Position numbers and translations under genes: made by a program
The notes under the pieces: model-generated
The model's input: the letters and a program-made list of their open reading frames with translations, nothing else
The model's database searches: none
What the model was told of the DNA's origin: nothing
In this document: positions 13,239 through 13,544 of the stretch, piece after piece
How the letters are laid out: each line of letters starts with the position of its first letter
Position numbering within the stretch: position 1 is the first letter of the stretch
NCBI GenBank assembly: GCA_949288685.1
Contig: CASELB010000173.1
Coordinates: forward strand, 1-13,544
Reading direction: 5' to 3'
DNA: 13,544 bases
Source: an uncultured bacterium
Lineage (GTDB): Bacteria; Cyanobacteriota; Vampirovibrionia; Gastranaerophilales; Gastranaerophilaceae

Positions 13239-13544
13239 ATGCCTGCTGTTAATAGTGTAAACAATAATTTAACGCCTAAATTATTAAGGAATAACCAGGA
13301 GGGGCGAAAAGATAATACATACTATTTATTTTCATCAAATCCTGTTGTAGATGCACTGGTCTGGGGCGGAGCAGGTGCTGCGGCGGGGGCGGGGTACGGC
13401 GTATACGCGCAGAATAAACTTTTAAAAGATAAAACACGTGTTGTGAGTGCGATAAACGGTATAACGCAGCAGATAGAAGCCTGTAAGAAGAATAATAAAA
13501 GTGTTAAGGGGCTTGAATATTCATTAAAGTGTTTAAAGAATAAC
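13239..13544 (+). CDS. Hypothetical protein with Gly/Ala-rich membrane segment, 3' partial
   Basis: 102 codons are open from the ATG to the window edge with no stop, so the gene is incomplete. The ATG is preceded by AAGGAG at 13225-13230, eight bases upstream. The N-terminus (1-32) is Asn-rich and looks disordered (MPAVNSVNNNLTPKLLRNNQ). Residues 36-57 form a hydrophobic, Gly/Ala-rich segment (VVDALVWGGAGAAAGAGYGV), likely one membrane helix or a glycine-zipper-like packing helix. After that comes a Lys-rich helical stretch with Cys 83 and Cys 98. I recognise no family. The style recalls low-complexity surface or structural proteins seen in gut Melainabacteria, which is an impression only. 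The G/C-rich codons around 13370-13410 come from the Gly/Ala run. Confidence 0.75.
   Translation, partial: MPAVNSVNNNLTPKLLRNNQEGRKDNTYYLFSSNPVVDALVWGGAGAAAGAGYGVYAQNKLLKDKTRVVSAINGITQQIEACKKNNKSVKGLEYSLKCLKNN

Noticed and set aside
1..13544. CRISPR array, tRNA, rRNA, IS element, toxin-antitoxin or defence cluster
   Set aside because: No direct-repeat array, no cloverleaf or rRNA-like sequence, no transposase or paired toxin-like gene was seen in either strand; the genes read as metabolic and signalling functions.

Overview
The window is a gene-dense, AT-rich bacterial chromosome segment with 15 supported protein-coding genes, the last one cut by the right edge. No rRNA, tRNA, IS element, CRISPR array or long repeat was found, and no gene-free stretch reaches 300 bases (the longest is 5102-5285). 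The gene content is mostly housekeeping and signalling: TsaE, NAD kinase, meso-DAP dehydrogenase (so a DAP-type peptidoglycan), a CNT nucleoside transporter, a diguanylate cyclase, TPR proteins and an oligopeptide ABC ATPase. The style of the proteins, especially the low-complexity N-terminus and Gly/Ala-rich membrane segment of the last gene, together with Ddh, suggests an uncultured gut Melainabacteria/Vampirovibrionia (Gastranaerophilales-like) genome. That placement is inferred from memory of family style, was not searched, and is only moderately likely.

Layout. (1) 13-5101, minus strand: nupC-like transporter, nadK, membrane-anchored TPR protein, GGDEF diguanylate cyclase, tsaE. The last three overlap by 8 and 14 bp; nadK and the TPR gene each carry a promoter-like element directly against the start codon. 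(2) 5286-7248, plus strand: a 72-codon unknown, a DUF711/UPF0210 protein and a 104-codon unknown. (3) 7249-9823, minus strand: a TPR/glycosyltransferase-9-like protein followed by a DppD/OppD-type ATPase whose stop codon directly abuts the stop of region 2. (4) 9926-12073, plus strand: a tightly overlapping three-gene operon of a cysteine-rich C_GCAxxG_C_C protein, an Fmt-like formyltransferase and an endonuclease IV-like TIM barrel, ended by a 16-bp perfect hairpin. (5) 12116-13102, minus strand: ddh, converging on the same hairpin. (6) 13239 to the right edge, plus strand: a partial unknown membrane-segment protein.

The most striking pattern is translational. Six genes (starts 2936, 3767, 5286, 5559, 8202, 9823) have a TATAAT-like -10 box ending 6-11 nt before the start codon and no convincing Shine-Dalgarno sequence, which predicts leaders of 0-5 nt. 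Others in the same window (starts 1894, 6934, 9926, 13102, 13239) have clear Shine-Dalgarno sites. This looks like a mixed leaderless/SD-led genome. Other points worth a look are the altered substrate-binding hairpin of the CNT transporter, an intrinsic terminator embedded antisense in the cysteine loop of the ABC ATPase, and the uncharacterised three-gene operon of region 4. I did not find a clear-cut new defence or mobile system.
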